A stretch of 64,000 bases of DNA from Mycoplasmoides gallisepticum. GTDB lineage: Bacteria; Bacillota_I; Bacilli_A; Mycoplasmatales; Mycoplasmoidaceae. Below are positions 20,308 to 33,661 of this stretch, in pieces. Numbering within the stretch: the stretch's first letter is position 1; each line of letters begins with the position of its first letter. Below the pieces are notes generated by a model. It was not told where the DNA came from and ran no database searches. It saw nothing but the letters and a program-made list of their open reading frames with translations. Location: the NCBI RefSeq assembly GCF_900476085.1, contig NZ_LS991952.1, positions 372,001 to 436,000 of the forward strand, given 5' to 3'. A program made the position numbers and the translations under genes.

Positions 20308-21864
20308 ATGGCAATTAATTTAAATGAATATTCTTTATTAATTAAAGATCAAATTAAAAAGTATGCTAATAAGATCATCAGTGATCAAAAAGGGTACATC
20401 ATTACTATTGGTGATGGGATTGTGCGTGTTAGTGGACTTGACGATGTGTTATTAAACGAACTTGTTGAGTTTGAAAACGGTGCTTATGGGATTGCATTAA
20501 ACCTAGAACCTAACTCTGTTGGGGTGGTAATGTTATCAGATTATTATGATCTGAAAGAAGGTTCTTCAGTTAAAAGAACTGGTAAAGTAATCCAAGCACC
20601 AGTCGGTGATGGCTTATTGGGTCGGGTGATTGACCCAATTGGTCTGCCAATTGATGGTAAGGGTGAACTAAAAAATATTAGTGGTTATGCCCCAATTGAA
20701 CGGTTAGCTTATGGGGTGATGCAACGTAAAAGTGTCCACCAACCTTTAGAAACAGGGATCTTAGCGATTGATAGTATGTTACCAATCGGTAAGGGCCAAA
20801 GAGAGTTAATTATTGGTGATCGGCAAACAGGTAAAACCACGATTGCACTTGATACGATCATTAACCAAAAAGGTAAGAACGTTAATTGTATCTATGTTGC
20901 AATCGGACAGAAAAACTCATCTGTTGCTCAGATTACACGCTTACTAGAAGAAACCGGAGCAATGGCTTATACCACGATCGTTAGTGCTACTGCAAGTGAG
21001 TTAGCAGCGCTTTCATATATTGCCCCATTTGCTGGTGTAACGATCGGTGAAGAGTGAATGAGACAAGGTAAAGATGTATTAATCGTTTATGATGATCTTT
21101 CCAAACACGCAGTTGCTTATCGGGCCTTATCATTGTTATTAAGAAGACCACCAGGTCGTGAAGCTTATCCTGGTGATATCTTCTATTTACACTCAAGATT
21201 ACTTGAACGTGCTGGTAAACTAAGTGATGAATTAGGTGCTGGTTCAATTACTGCATTACCAATTATTGAAACCCAAGCTGGAGATATCTCAGCTTATATT
21301 CCCACAAACGTAATCTCAATTACGGATGGGCAATTATTTACGACTACTTCACTATTTAACTCAGGTCAAAGACCAGCAATCCACGTGGGATTATCAGTTT
21401 CTCGGGTTGGTTCAGCTGCACAATTAAAATCAATTAAACAAGTTTCTGGAAGTCTAAAACTAGAACTAGCCCAATACCGTGAACTAGATACGTTCTCACA
21501 ATTTTCATCTGATCTAGATGCTGAAACTAAAATTGTTCTTGAACATGGTGCACGGGTGATGGAGATGTTTAAACAACCACAAGCAAAACCGATTGATCAA
21601 ACTAGTGAAGCAGTTTTATTATTCGGTATTAAAAACCGGTTCATTAAATGAATTCCAACTGATCACATTATTAAATTTAAAGAGTTTATCTTAGATAAGA
21701 TCAAACAAGATCAAGTGTATAAAAAGATCGAAGAAAAGAAAGCTTTTGATGATGAGATCGAAAAAGAACTTACGGCTTTCTTTAAAGATGTCGTAAAAAA
21801 ATACACTTCAACACTAGTTGATTACAATGGTTCACTTTATGGTGATCTAAAAGAATTGGAGTAA
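20308..21864 (+). CDS. atpA: ATP synthase F1 subunit alpha
   Basis: A 518-residue protein of full length. Walker A is GDRQTGKT (about residue 170). The regulatory-site region [15 protein letters not shown], the signature [17 protein letters not shown] and the arginine finger in the latter are present. TGA at 21055 and 21649 is Trp. It forms the catalytic hexamer with beta. Confidence 0.98.
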
Positions 21865-21871
21865 TTTTTCT

Positions 21872-22741
21872 ATGGCTTCGATGCAAGATTTAAAACGACG
21901 GATGGAATCAATCACGGTAACACATAAGATTACCAAAGCAATGAAGATGCTTTCAACCGTAAAACTAAATCGTTTTAAAGCAACTTTAGGTAAAACTAAA
22001 GAATTTTACCAAGAGTTTTATGAAGTAATTGGGGCAGTTATTACCAATTACAATAAAACCAAACCACGAACGACTACCCCTACAAACCAATCAACTAAAC
22101 GGTTGTGAATCGTGATTAACACCCAATTAGGTTTATGTGGTTCATACAATACTAATGTTGGTAAATTATTAGTTAGTGAACTTGCAAAAGATGATGAGAT
22201 CATCTTAGTTGGAACTAAACTAAATTCGTTTTTAAGAACCCGTAATCACGAAGATCAGATCATTCATACGTATTCAATTAATGATAAGAATATCGACTTT
22301 GAAAGTTCATATATGATTGGTAAACATGTTCTTGAACTACATGAAAAAAACCAGTATGATTCAATTGATTGTGTTTATACCAATTACATTAACAGCTTAA
22401 ACTTTGAAGCAAAAAAGATCCAATTGATTCCTGCTGATCCTTCGATCTTTCAAGCTGATACTTTAGATCGAATCAATGACAAATTCCCTAAAAACATTAG
22501 TTTTGAACCAGGGGTGGATGTGATTATCCCAGCACTTGAAAAACAACTCTTACAAGTGATCTTATATGGTTGTTTAATTGAATCCAAAGTGTGTGAGTAT
22601 GCTAGCAGGCGGAATGCAATGGACACAGCTGCTAAAAATGCGGATGATTTATATAACAAGTACAAGTTGTTATATAACCAATTACGTCAAGCCAAAATTA
22701 CACAAGAAATTAATGAAATTGTTGCAGGAGCTGCAAAATAG
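21872..22741 (+). CDS. atpG: ATP synthase F1 subunit gamma
   Basis: A 289-residue protein with the paired N- and C-terminal helices of the rotor shaft: start MASMQDLKRRMESITVTHKI and end NKLRQ-type sequence YNQLRQAKITQEINEIVAG. The conserved SRRNAMDTAAKNA lies near residue 250. One TGA (22109) is Trp. It turns inside the alpha/beta ring and couples rotation to catalysis. Confidence 0.96.
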
Positions 22742-24544
<1,803 letters not shown>

Positions 24545-24545
<1 letters not shown>

Positions 24546-25471
24546 TGGATCGTTTAGACTTAACTAACGCTTCGAAATTACAAGAGCGAATCAACCAGAT
24601 TGATTCTAGTCATTTTTATAGCGCTCTCACTTATTATTCTTGATCTTTTTATGGACTTAATATTAGTTATCAGTTTCATGAAAAAGGGATCAGTTTTTTT
24701 GGTGAGATTAATTTAGAAAAAAACCTCTTGCACGAAGTCTTGCAAGATAAATATTGTCCAACCCAAAAAGTGATCTTTGCACCGATCACTAAACCAAATC
24801 AACCAGATGATTTTTTAGATCTAATAAAAGGACAAATCGAACAATTAGATAATCTCCAAGCAATTTATATTGATGATCTAACCGGGATTGAGCTTGAATG
24901 AGTAAAGTCAAAATATGATGTTGAAATCATCCATGAAAGTTCAACAAACTTTTTGTATGAAACTAAAAAAATCATGACTTTATCCGGTAAAAGTTTACAA
25001 AAAAAGCGTAACCACCTTAATTTTTTTATTAAGCAATACGAAAAGGATGCAAAGATTAAGATCAACCGAGAAGTTGATCTTAATCAGTTAGAAAAATTCT
25101 ATCTTACTTGAATTAATGATTGTGAGGACCCAAGCGCTTACCAATCTGAATTAGCCTTATTCCGTGCGATTAAACCATTAATTCAAGACGGTTCACTTAA
25201 ACTGACAGCGTTATATTATCTAGATCAGATTATTGGGTTTTGTGTTTCATATTCACTTAATAATCGTTGTGAGATCTTTATTGAACATTGTGATGAAACA
25301 TACCGTGGTTCTTATCAATATCTGTTAAGTAACAGTTTAAGAATTCATCATAGTAATGATGCGCTAACTGACCGTCAAGATGATATGGGTAGTGCATCAA
25401 TTTCATATTCCAAACTGTCTTATAAGCCTGAATTTATTATTAAGCGTTATCTTGTTAAAGTGATATGTTAG
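24545..25471 (+). CDS. DUF2156-like acyltransferase-fold protein at the tail of the ATP synthase operon
   Basis: A 308-residue soluble protein, translationally coupled to atpC. The pattern LSGKSLQKKRNHLNFFIKQY (around residues 142-161) and the later tandem of strands (LTALYYLDQIIGFCVSYSL and IFIEHCDETYRGSYQYLL) resemble the C-terminal GNAT-fold domain of phosphatidylglycerol lysyltransferase (DUF2156), without the membrane half. Substrate unknown: a lipid, a peptidyl acceptor or a small molecule are all possible. Two TGA codons are Trp. It overlaps the next gene by 7 bases. Confidence is high that it is a gene, moderate for the fold. Confidence 0.72.
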
Positions 25472-26325
25472 AACTAACCAAAAATCCCCAAATTATCCAA
25501 CAATTTAAGTATTTTTATCTTCGTGCTTTTAAAGAAGAAAATGAATTTTCTTGAGATTATTTAGTTAATGCTTACTATGGCAAAGCGATTAAAATCTTCG
25601 TTGAAAAAGATATTAAAAAAAACTTTAAATATGGTTGCTTTGTTTTAGATAAAAAGTTAATGATTAACAATGAACCAAAAACAGCAGCACTCGTTTTTGG
25701 TGTTGTTAGTGATGAACGCTTTAGGGGTAAAGGGGTACTTAACACTGGTTTTGAACCGTTTTTAATCGAACTATCCCAACAATATGATCTGGTCTTAATC
25801 CAAAGTTTTAATTGAAAAATCTATCGCAATTTTAAACTTGAACCATTAGATAACTTACATAAGTTTGCGATCCTAAACCAATTCAAAAACCATCACTACT
25901 CAAATAAGATCGATCTATTTAACTATCATATCAACCAAGATAAGATCAATGATCTTTATCAGATTAGAAAACAATACCTAGTTAAAAATAAGATTGATAA
26001 CTATTGTGATTATTCCTTAAATGAATATAAGAAATACTTATTATTCAATTTCTTAATTGGGGATGTCATCTATTATTCTGAGAATAGTTTTTGTCAGATC
26101 AACAAGGATTTTGAAGCTTACCAACTTTATTATTTAGATAAAACCGAAGTTAATGATTTCATCTTAAGGATCCCTACGATTCTAACCTTAAGTTTAAACG
26201 ATTATCAGTTTGATGATTTTAAAAGTAATCAAGCCTTAATTAAGACGAACCAAACAAATTTTACGCGTTGTTATTACCAATCGAAATTAAAAATTAAGCA
26301 GATATTCTTTAATGAGCTGAATTAA
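25465..26325 (+). CDS. GNAT-like acetyltransferase, last gene of the ATP synthase operon
   Basis: A 286-residue soluble protein whose start overlaps the previous stop. The motif DERFRGKGVLNTGFEPFL (about residues 91-108) matches the acetyl-CoA pyrophosphate loop R-x-x-G-x-G of GNAT enzymes of the Eis-like type. The rest is poorly conserved, with a second half of alternating helices and strands. Target unknown. Overlaps at both junctions from atpC onward imply production at a level tied to the operon. A TATAAT for the tRNA pair begins 7 bases after its stop. Confidence 0.68.
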
Positions 26326-26331
26326 TTATGT

Positions 26332-26337
26332 TATAAT
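26332..26337 (+). promoter_or_regulatory. -10 box of the tRNA-Ile/tRNA-Ala pair
   Basis: TATAAT 20 bases before the first tRNA base. Confidence 0.6.
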
Positions 26338-26356
26338 TCATATGGCAATCACGACT

Positions 26357-26433
26357 GGAAGTATAGCTCAGCTGGTTAGAGCACACCCCTGATAAGGGTG
26401 AGGTCGATGGTTCAAGTCCATTTACTTCCACCA
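26357..26433 (+). tRNA. tRNA-Ile (anticodon GAT)
   Basis: A 77-base cloverleaf including encoded CCA. Acceptor GGAAGTA pairs with TACTTCC; the anticodon loop is CTGATAA; T-arm GGTTCAAGTCC. Reads AUC/AUU. It is followed by tRNA-Ala after 8 bases. Confidence 0.97.
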
Positions 26434-26441
26434 GTTTTTTT

Positions 26442-26517
26442 GGGGACGTAGCTCAATTGATAGAGCACCTGATTTGCACTCAGGAGGTCGAGGGTTTGAC
26501 CCCCTTCGTCTCCACCA
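26442..26517 (+). tRNA. tRNA-Ala (anticodon TGC)
   Basis: A 76-base cloverleaf with encoded CCA. Acceptor GGGGACG pairs with CGTCTCC (one G-T pair); the anticodon loop TTTGCAC gives TGC; T-arm GGGTTTGACCC. Ile-Ala pairs often sit in rRNA spacers, but no rRNA flanks this one. Confidence 0.97.
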
Positions 26518-26574
26518 TTAATTCTACGAATTTTTACACTGACCTAAGATTATTAATCTGGGATCAATCCATTC

Positions 26575-26616
26575 AATATACGAACAGTTAGCAAGCTAGC
26601 TTTTCGTATATTTTTC
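26575..26616 (+). terminator. Terminator after the tRNA pair
   Basis: A 10-bp stem (26575-26584 with 26603-26612) followed by TTTTT, 58 bases after tRNA-Ala. Confidence 0.75.
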
Positions 26617-26619
26617 ATA

Positions 26620-26625
26620 TATAAT
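26620..26625 (+). promoter_or_regulatory. -10 box of the degV gene
   Basis: TATAAT about 30 bases before the start, overlapping the end of the preceding terminator region. Confidence 0.5.
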
Positions 26626-26653
26626 AGTAGAATTAATATCGTTACTTACGTTA

Positions 26654-27538
26654 ATGGATTTAAAAAATATGAAAAAGATCGCAATTATCACTGATTCATC
26701 ATCAACAATTAGAGCAAACGAATACAACGATGTTTTTGTTGTGCCACTCCAGATCACAGTGAATAACAATAAAACATACCTAGATGGTGTTGATATCGAA
26801 CAAGAAGAAGTTTATGATCTTTTAGTTAATGATAAAAACGTTGATATCAAAACATCAATGCCAGTTGTGCAAACGATGCTTGAAGTGACTAAGAAAGCAG
26901 CAACTGATTATGATCATGTTTTTGTCTTAACGATCTCTGGTGGGTTAAGTGGAACTTATAATCAGTGAAAAATAGTGATCGATTCAGAACTAAGTAATTA
27001 TAAGAATATTAGTATCTTTGATACGTCAGATACAGCGATCTCATTACGATGATTAGTTAATGATGTTCAAGATTTAATTAAGAAAAATCAATCAATTAAA
27101 ACGATTGAAGAATACATTACTAATTGAAAATCACGGATCTGTTCAATGATCGTGGTTAATGATCTTACCCAACTACGTAAGGGTGGACGGATCTCAAAGA
27201 TGAAATCACTAATTGCAGGGATCTTAAAGATCAGTCCGATCATCGCATTCCATAAAGGAATTAACCAATTAGTTGATAAAGCAATTAACCTTAAATCAGC
27301 AATTGAAAAGTGTGTAAGCTTTGCTAACAATACTTTGAAGTTAACCAAAAACAAATTAGTTAAAGTTGGTTTTTGTCACACCTTTAAAGAAGATAAAAAA
27401 GTTAAAGAGGTGATTAAACTAATCAAAGAACAACTAACAGATTTAAATATTCAAGATCTTGATGTTGTTTTAATCACACCAGTGATTGGAGTTCATACTG
27501 GGGTGAATGCTTTTTCGATGAACTTTTTAATTCAGTAA
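26654..27538 (+). CDS. DegV family fatty-acid-binding protein
   Basis: A 294-residue protein with the DegV hallmarks: N-terminal KIAIITDSSSTI, the TSMPV region that binds the carboxylate, LTISGGLSGTYNQ, and the middle RKGGRISKM followed by ISPII. DegV proteins bind a single fatty acid and act as FakB-type carriers handing it to the kinase FakA for phospholipid synthesis. Four TGA codons are Trp. Two starts are possible: ATG 26654 or ATG 26669 (MKKIAIIT), neither with a strong ribosome site; the second gives the more usual N-terminus. Single-gene unit with its own TATAAT. Confidence 0.92.
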
Positions 27539-27657
27539 AATTTCGAATTTTTTAAACTGATGGTTTAAAAAATTTTTTATCAATTATTAATAATAATATT
27601 AAAATTAAAAACGAGAGTTAATTCAAAATATAAACTATAAAGAAAGAGAAAACTTAA

Positions 27658-28686
<1,029 letters not shown>

Positions 28687-28693
28687 TTAAGTA

Positions 28694-29935
28694 ATGATTA
28701 ACTACAATAAGAAGACCTTAAAGGATGTTGATCTAAAAGATAAAACAGTAATTGTACGTGTTGATTTTAACGTACCAATTAAAGACAATAAGGTTATAGA
28801 TGATACAAGAATTGTTCAAGCATTAGATACGATTAAATATCTAATCGAACAAAACTGTAAGATCGTTTTATTAAGTCACTTAAGCCGAATTAAGTCATTA
28901 GAAGATATTAGTTCTAAAAAGAAGAGCTTAAGACCAGTTTATGAAAACTTAAAAACCAAACTTAACAACGTTAAGTTTTTAGAAGAAAACGTTGGTTATG
29001 ACGTTGTTGAAGCGGTTAAACAATTAAAACACCAAGAAGTTTTATTATTGGAAAACACTCGTTATAACGATGTCGACAATCAAGGTGAAGTTGTTAAAAA
29101 AGAATCTAAAAACAGTCCAGAACTAGGACGTTTCTGAGCTAGTTTAGCTGATGTTTTTGTCAACGACGCATTTGGTACTTCACACCGTGCGCATGCTTCA
29201 AACGTTGGGATTGCTGCAAATATCTCGCAATCTTGTATTGGTTTCTTAGTTCAAAAAGAACTAGAAGCATTATCAAAATTAACAAACAACCCACAACGTC
29301 CGTTTGTTGTGATCTTAGGTGGTGCTAAGGTATCAGATAAATTAAAAGTAATCGAATCATTACTAAAATCTGCTGATCAAATTCTAATCGGTGGGGGAAT
29401 GGTTAATACCTTTAATAAGGCTAAAGGTTATCATATTGGTAAATCATTATTCGAACCTGAGATGTTAGAAACTGCTAAGAAGATCTTAGCTGAAGATAAG
29501 GATAATAAGATCATTTTAGCGACTGATCAGATGGTAACTAAAGCTAGTACGATCACTGATATTAAAACTGCACCTGCTGGTAAGTGTGTGTTTGCCAAAG
29601 ATGAAGCAGAAAACGAAGATTTTGAAGCTTTAGATATCGGTGATGAATCAATCAAAACTTTCAAATCTTATATAGCTAAAGCTAAATCAATCTTCTGAAA
29701 CGGTCCTTTAGGTGTTTTTGAAAACCCTAATTACGAACGTGGATCTTATGAGATTGCTAAAGCGATCAGTGAATCTGATAGTTATAGTGTGATCGGTGGC
29801 GGTGATAGTGCTGCTGCTGCAAACCAATTTAAATTAGCCGACAAATTTAGCTTTGTCTCAACTGGTGGTGGTGCTTCATTAACATTTATGGAACAAACTG
29901 TTCTACCAGGGATTGAAGCGATCCAATCAAAATAA
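28694..29935 (+). CDS. pgk: Phosphoglycerate kinase
   Basis: A 413-residue monomeric kinase. N-terminal RVDFNVPIKDNK, substrate region HLSR and FGTSHRAHAS, hinge GGAKVSDKLKV, and nucleotide-binding GGGDSAAAANQF and STGGGASL are all there. TGA at 29135 and 29696 is Trp (FWASLADVF and FWNGPLGVFE). It makes ATP from 1,3-bisphosphoglycerate. It shares a transcript with gap and ends at a strong terminator. Confidence 0.98.
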
Positions 29936-29956
29936 TAAATTAAGTTCCAAATCGAA

Positions 29957-29994
29957 TAATAATCCTTTTAATCAAAGGATTATTACTTTTTTTT
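29957..29994 (+). terminator. Terminator after gap-pgk
   Basis: A 12-bp stem (29957-29968 with 29974-29985), short loop, then a T run. Confidence 0.9.
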
Positions 29995-30202
29995 ATTTAA
30001 ATTTTTCTATATCAAAAAAATAAATCTTTCAAGACTTTAAAGTTACTAAACCTCAATTTTTTCTTGCTAAAATTTTGCTTTAGTACAACCTTTTAGTGTT
30101 AAATTTATTGATTTTTTATAAAATATGTTGGTTTTTTTATAATATATAAACTATACAAATTTAAGGAACACCGATACTAATCGGTGTAGATGGTTAAAAA
30201 AA

Positions 30203-31963
30203 ATGATAAGGCTCAAAACAAATAAAAATAAGATTGGGTTATTCGCATCACTGTCCATGATGATTGGATCTGTGATTGGGGTTGGTATTTTTGTTAAAAA
30301 TATCAGTGTGTTTCGTGAAACGGGAAATAATCCAACTTTAATCATCGCTGCGTGAGTAATTAGTGCGATTATTACGTTATTATTAGCACTTTCATTTATT
30401 GAAGTAACCACAACAGGAAGCTCTAAATTCGGGGTTTCTGGTTATTGTGATATTAGTTTGGGTAAAAAAGCTGGACGCTTTTTTAAGATCTCTCAATCCC
30501 ACTTTTATAACGGGATTATTGGTGTTGTATTGTTTATGTATGCTGGTGAACTATTCTTATTCATGGTTGATTCAAACGGTTCGATGGGATTATTAAATGA
30601 CTTTAATAATCAATCACCACGAGCATCAATCTTAATGACAATCGGAATTGGTTTTGTTTTCTTCTTAATTTTTCTTGCAATCAATTCATTATCATTAACT
30701 GCAACAAAAGCATTTCAATCTGCTAGTGTGATAATTAAATTCTTACCGATTTTAATCGTAACAATCGTGGGAATTATCGCTGGTGCTAACAATTATGATC
30801 AATCATTTATAAACCAAGCTGCAACTACTACTGCTTCTAGGATGGCTAATAATCAATCATTTACAACAATCCTAATCGTTTTACCATCAATCTTATTCTC
30901 TTTTGACTCGTTCTTAAGTTTCACTTCGATCCAAGATAAGATGTTAAAGCCCCAAAAATACAGTAAGATCATCTTATCAATTGGGGTGATTACGGTTTCT
31001 ATTGCTTATATCTTAATTACTTTAGGAATGATCTTTTTAGGAAACGGGTTTGCTGTTTCGAGTATTAATGAAAACCTATTAACTACTGTGTTTAAAGTTG
31101 ATGCTGAAAGAGCTAAAACGATCTCTTATGCATTTAGAGTTATCTTTAATATCTTCTTGTTGATCTCAATTCTTGGTGTGGCTAATGCGTTTATGATCGT
31201 GACGATCTCTAACCACCAAGGGTTGATTAATGATGATTTAATCTTTGGTTCAAAATGATTAAAACGAAAATTCAATCATAAGTTCAACACCCAATCTGAG
31301 CAAGATAAGTTCTACAACTTCAAAAGTCAAACTATGGGGATCATCTCTTACTTATTTATTGTTGTCGTCTTTGGTGCGATCATAGCTGCAATTAGTATTG
31401 GGATGGGTAATGACCGGATTGCTGATGGGATAACTAACTTCCCAACATTATTCTTCTTTATTGTTTATGCGCTAATTCCGTTTGCGATCTTTATTAAACG
31501 AATCAAGATTATGATTAATAATAAAGATAAGCAACTAACTGCTCAAGAAAAAAGAGAATTAAGATTCTTAGCTAAAACCCAAACCCTTGATGGTAGTCAA
31601 CAAGCTAAATTAAACCAATTAAAAGAAAAAGAAGCTAACTACATCGAACTATTTAAATTAACTAAAGAACACCAGATCACCAAGTTCTTTATGTTTATGG
31701 CTCCTGTTGCTTCGATCTTAGTATTTATCATCTTTATTTATCAAGGGATATGAGTATTCTTAATCAACCCAATCATGGTTTCAATTAAAAATCCATCAGC
31801 TACAACTCGTGCATTCGGAGGGTTCATTGAAGCCGAAAATACAATTGCTGGTAAGGGATTACCTACTTACATGTTAACTGTAATCTACTTTGGGTTATTA
31901 GCGACCTTCTTATTTATTCCTTGAATTAATTCAGTATTAAAGAAACGTTATCCTAACGTTTAA
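30203..31963 (+). CDS. APC superfamily amino-acid permease
   Basis: A 586-residue polytopic protein with roughly 12 hydrophobic segments. The first helix carries the APC motif MMIGSVIGVGIFVKN. A charged cytoplasmic loop rich in Lys/Glu/Gln (about residues 433-490) separates the last helices, longer than in most relatives. It imports amino acids or exchanges them across the membrane; the substrate cannot be told. Six or more TGA codons are Trp. ATG 30203 is the first in-frame start that keeps the motif near the N-terminus. Upstream is a 240-base A+T-rich gap with no gene. Confidence 0.9.
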
Positions 31964-32020
31964 TCTAGGATTAATCTATGATCTAGTTGGAAATTGGCTT
32001 TAGTATAATTATTAAAGAAT

Positions 32021-33067
32021 ATGAGTGACAAGATCGATCATAATTTAACCAAACGAAGTTCATCATTAGATCAACTTTCTAAGTGAGAAGCTTTTCTAGA
32101 AGGGTATAAGAACTTCTATGGTTTTGATTTTGAATGATCAAAATACATCAAAGATTGCAAACTTTATTATGGATATTTTAATATCCATAATTTCATTAAA
32201 ACCTATGGAAAAGAATGTGAAGAAGATTTCAAAAGGTTTAAGCAATCAATTGCTTTAAAAAAGCAAGAAGAGATCAATAAAGAGCAAGCTGAACAAGAGA
32301 TCTCAAAAGAATTATTTAATCTTTATGATCAGTTATTTTATGCTGATAGCTTAAGAAGTCGCTTATTAATTGATCTTCTTAACCCTAGGAATAGTTATGA
32401 AAAAAAAGAACTAAAACGTTCTTGAAAAGATGCTAAAGCTCAAGGGTTTAGCAAACTAGAATGGATGAAGTTACTCTTAAATATTCCCTTTAAAAAGGGT
32501 GAAGAAGATCCAAACGATTATCAATATGATCGTGATCAGGTCTACAAGATCCTTGATCAGATTAAACAGTTAAAAAAGAACTATCTTAACAAGCAGATTA
32601 AAGAAAAAGCTGATCGGTTTTCAACAACTAAGATCAATGACTTCCAAGAAGATATTAATGAAGCTTCATTAGTAGTTGATTTTCATAATGATTTTGCCAC
32701 GAAATTAAATCAAACGAAAAAAGACCGGTCAGATCTACAAGTTGATTATGAAAACTACCAACAAGTAGTTAACGATTATCAAGACCAAAAAAAGGTGGTA
32801 ATCAAACAAGAAGAACAACTTGTTAAAACCAAACCGTTTAGTGAACAATCTGAGATTAATAAAAGGTTACAAAAAAAATTAGATCAAAAGATTCACGAGA
32901 TGAAATTAACTTCATCAATCTTAGATTCTGAGTTTAAAAAGGCTGAACTAATTCGAAAACAAAACGAATTAGAATACCAAAAAACTAAACAAGCAAGAGA
33001 AAATCTCACAAAAGAAATCGAAAATATTAATCAATCTTATACCCATAAAAAAGATAATATCTTATAA
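32021..33067 (+). CDS. Coiled-coil protein of unknown function before rpsU
   Basis: A 348-residue cytoplasmic protein. The first 150 residues are aromatic and charged (WEAFLEGYKNFYGFDFEW); from about residue 170 a long Lys/Glu/Gln-rich coiled coil continues to the C-terminus. No signal, membrane segment or enzyme motif is seen and the family is not recognised. TGA is Trp at five sites. It precedes rpsU by 36 bases on the same strand; coiled-coil proteins of this sort are often cytoskeletal in this clade. Confidence 0.8.
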
Positions 33068-33103
33068 TATACGAGTGTCAATTTTAGAAAAGGAGGTAAT
33101 TGT

Positions 33104-33286
33104 GTGCCAAAAATCGAAGTAAAAGATGGAGATCTTGAATTAGCGTTACGTAAGTTTAAACGTGTTGCTAGTGAAACTAAGCGATCATTCTTAAAACACG
33201 AATACCACCTTAGAAAAGGCGTTAAAAGACGAGAAAAAGAAAAAGCAGCGCGTAAGCGTTTACAAAAAAAACACCGCATGTACTAG
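33104..33286 (+). CDS. rpsU: 30S ribosomal protein S21
   Basis: A 60-residue basic protein, normal for S21, with KFKRVASETKRSFLKHEYH and the Lys/Arg-rich tail. It starts at GTG 33104, decided by a strong AAGGAGG at 33090-33096 and by the family N-terminus PKIEVKDG. S21 sits near the anti-Shine-Dalgarno end of 16S rRNA. Confidence 0.96.
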   Translation: MPKIEVKDGDLELALRKFKRVASETKRSFLKHEYHLRKGVKRREKEKAARKRLQKKHRMY

Positions 33287-33310
33287 TCTTTTATCCATTT
33301 AAATGAAAAT

Positions 33311-33342
33311 AAGAAGTTTCTAATAAAACTTCTTTTTTTTTA
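33311..33342 (+). terminator. Terminator after rpsU
   Basis: A 9-bp stem AAGAAGTTT (33311-33319) with 33326-33334, then a T run. Confidence 0.9.
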
Positions 33343-33363
33343 TTTTCTAGGGGTTAAAGTGAT

Positions 33364-33394
33364 AAAAAAGACAAATAGCGTTTAGCTATTTGTC
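33364..33394 (-). terminator. Terminator of the tRNA-His gene
   Basis: A 10-bp perfect stem (33370-33379 with 33385-33394). On the minus strand it is followed by TTTTT, 20 bases after the tRNA end. Confidence 0.85.
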
Positions 33395-33414
33395 AAACGA
33401 GAATGATATTTTAA

Positions 33415-33492
33415 TGGGGCGATTGACGGGATTTGAACCCGTGCATGCCTGATTCACAGTCAGGTGCGTTAAACCGCTTCGCCACAACCGCC
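33415..33492 (-). tRNA. tRNA-His (anticodon GTG)
   Basis: A 78-base cloverleaf on the minus strand with encoded CCA and the eight-pair acceptor stem that includes the His-specific extra G(-1) (GGCGGTTG with CAATCGCC). Anticodon loop CTGTGAA. Confidence 0.96.
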
Positions 33493-33610
33493 ATAAACAC
33501 GAATCATATTATACTACATAATATTTTTAATACCCAATTTTCTTAGTTCTGCTTACTAATTTTTATTCTTATAATCTTAGTAGTATCTACTCAAAATTAA
33601 AGTAAAATAT

Positions 33611-33616
33611 TATAAT
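33611..33616 (+). promoter_or_regulatory. -10 box before the large secreted protein
   Basis: TATAAT 46 bases before ATG 33662, in the gap after tRNA-His. Confidence 0.5.
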
Positions 33617-33661
33617 TAGTTAATACAAAATAAAGAAAATATAAGTTAACTATTTTTGGGT

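Noticed and set aside
20308-21864. atpA, atpD neighbours and many other genes appear cut into pieces at TGA codons
   Set aside because: The breaks fall at conserved tryptophan positions and the frame continues unchanged, so TGA is a sense codon here; these are not pseudogenes.
26357-26517. Ile-Ala tRNA pair suggesting a nearby rRNA operon
   Set aside because: No 16S, 23S or 5S sequence is present on either side; flanks are protein genes.
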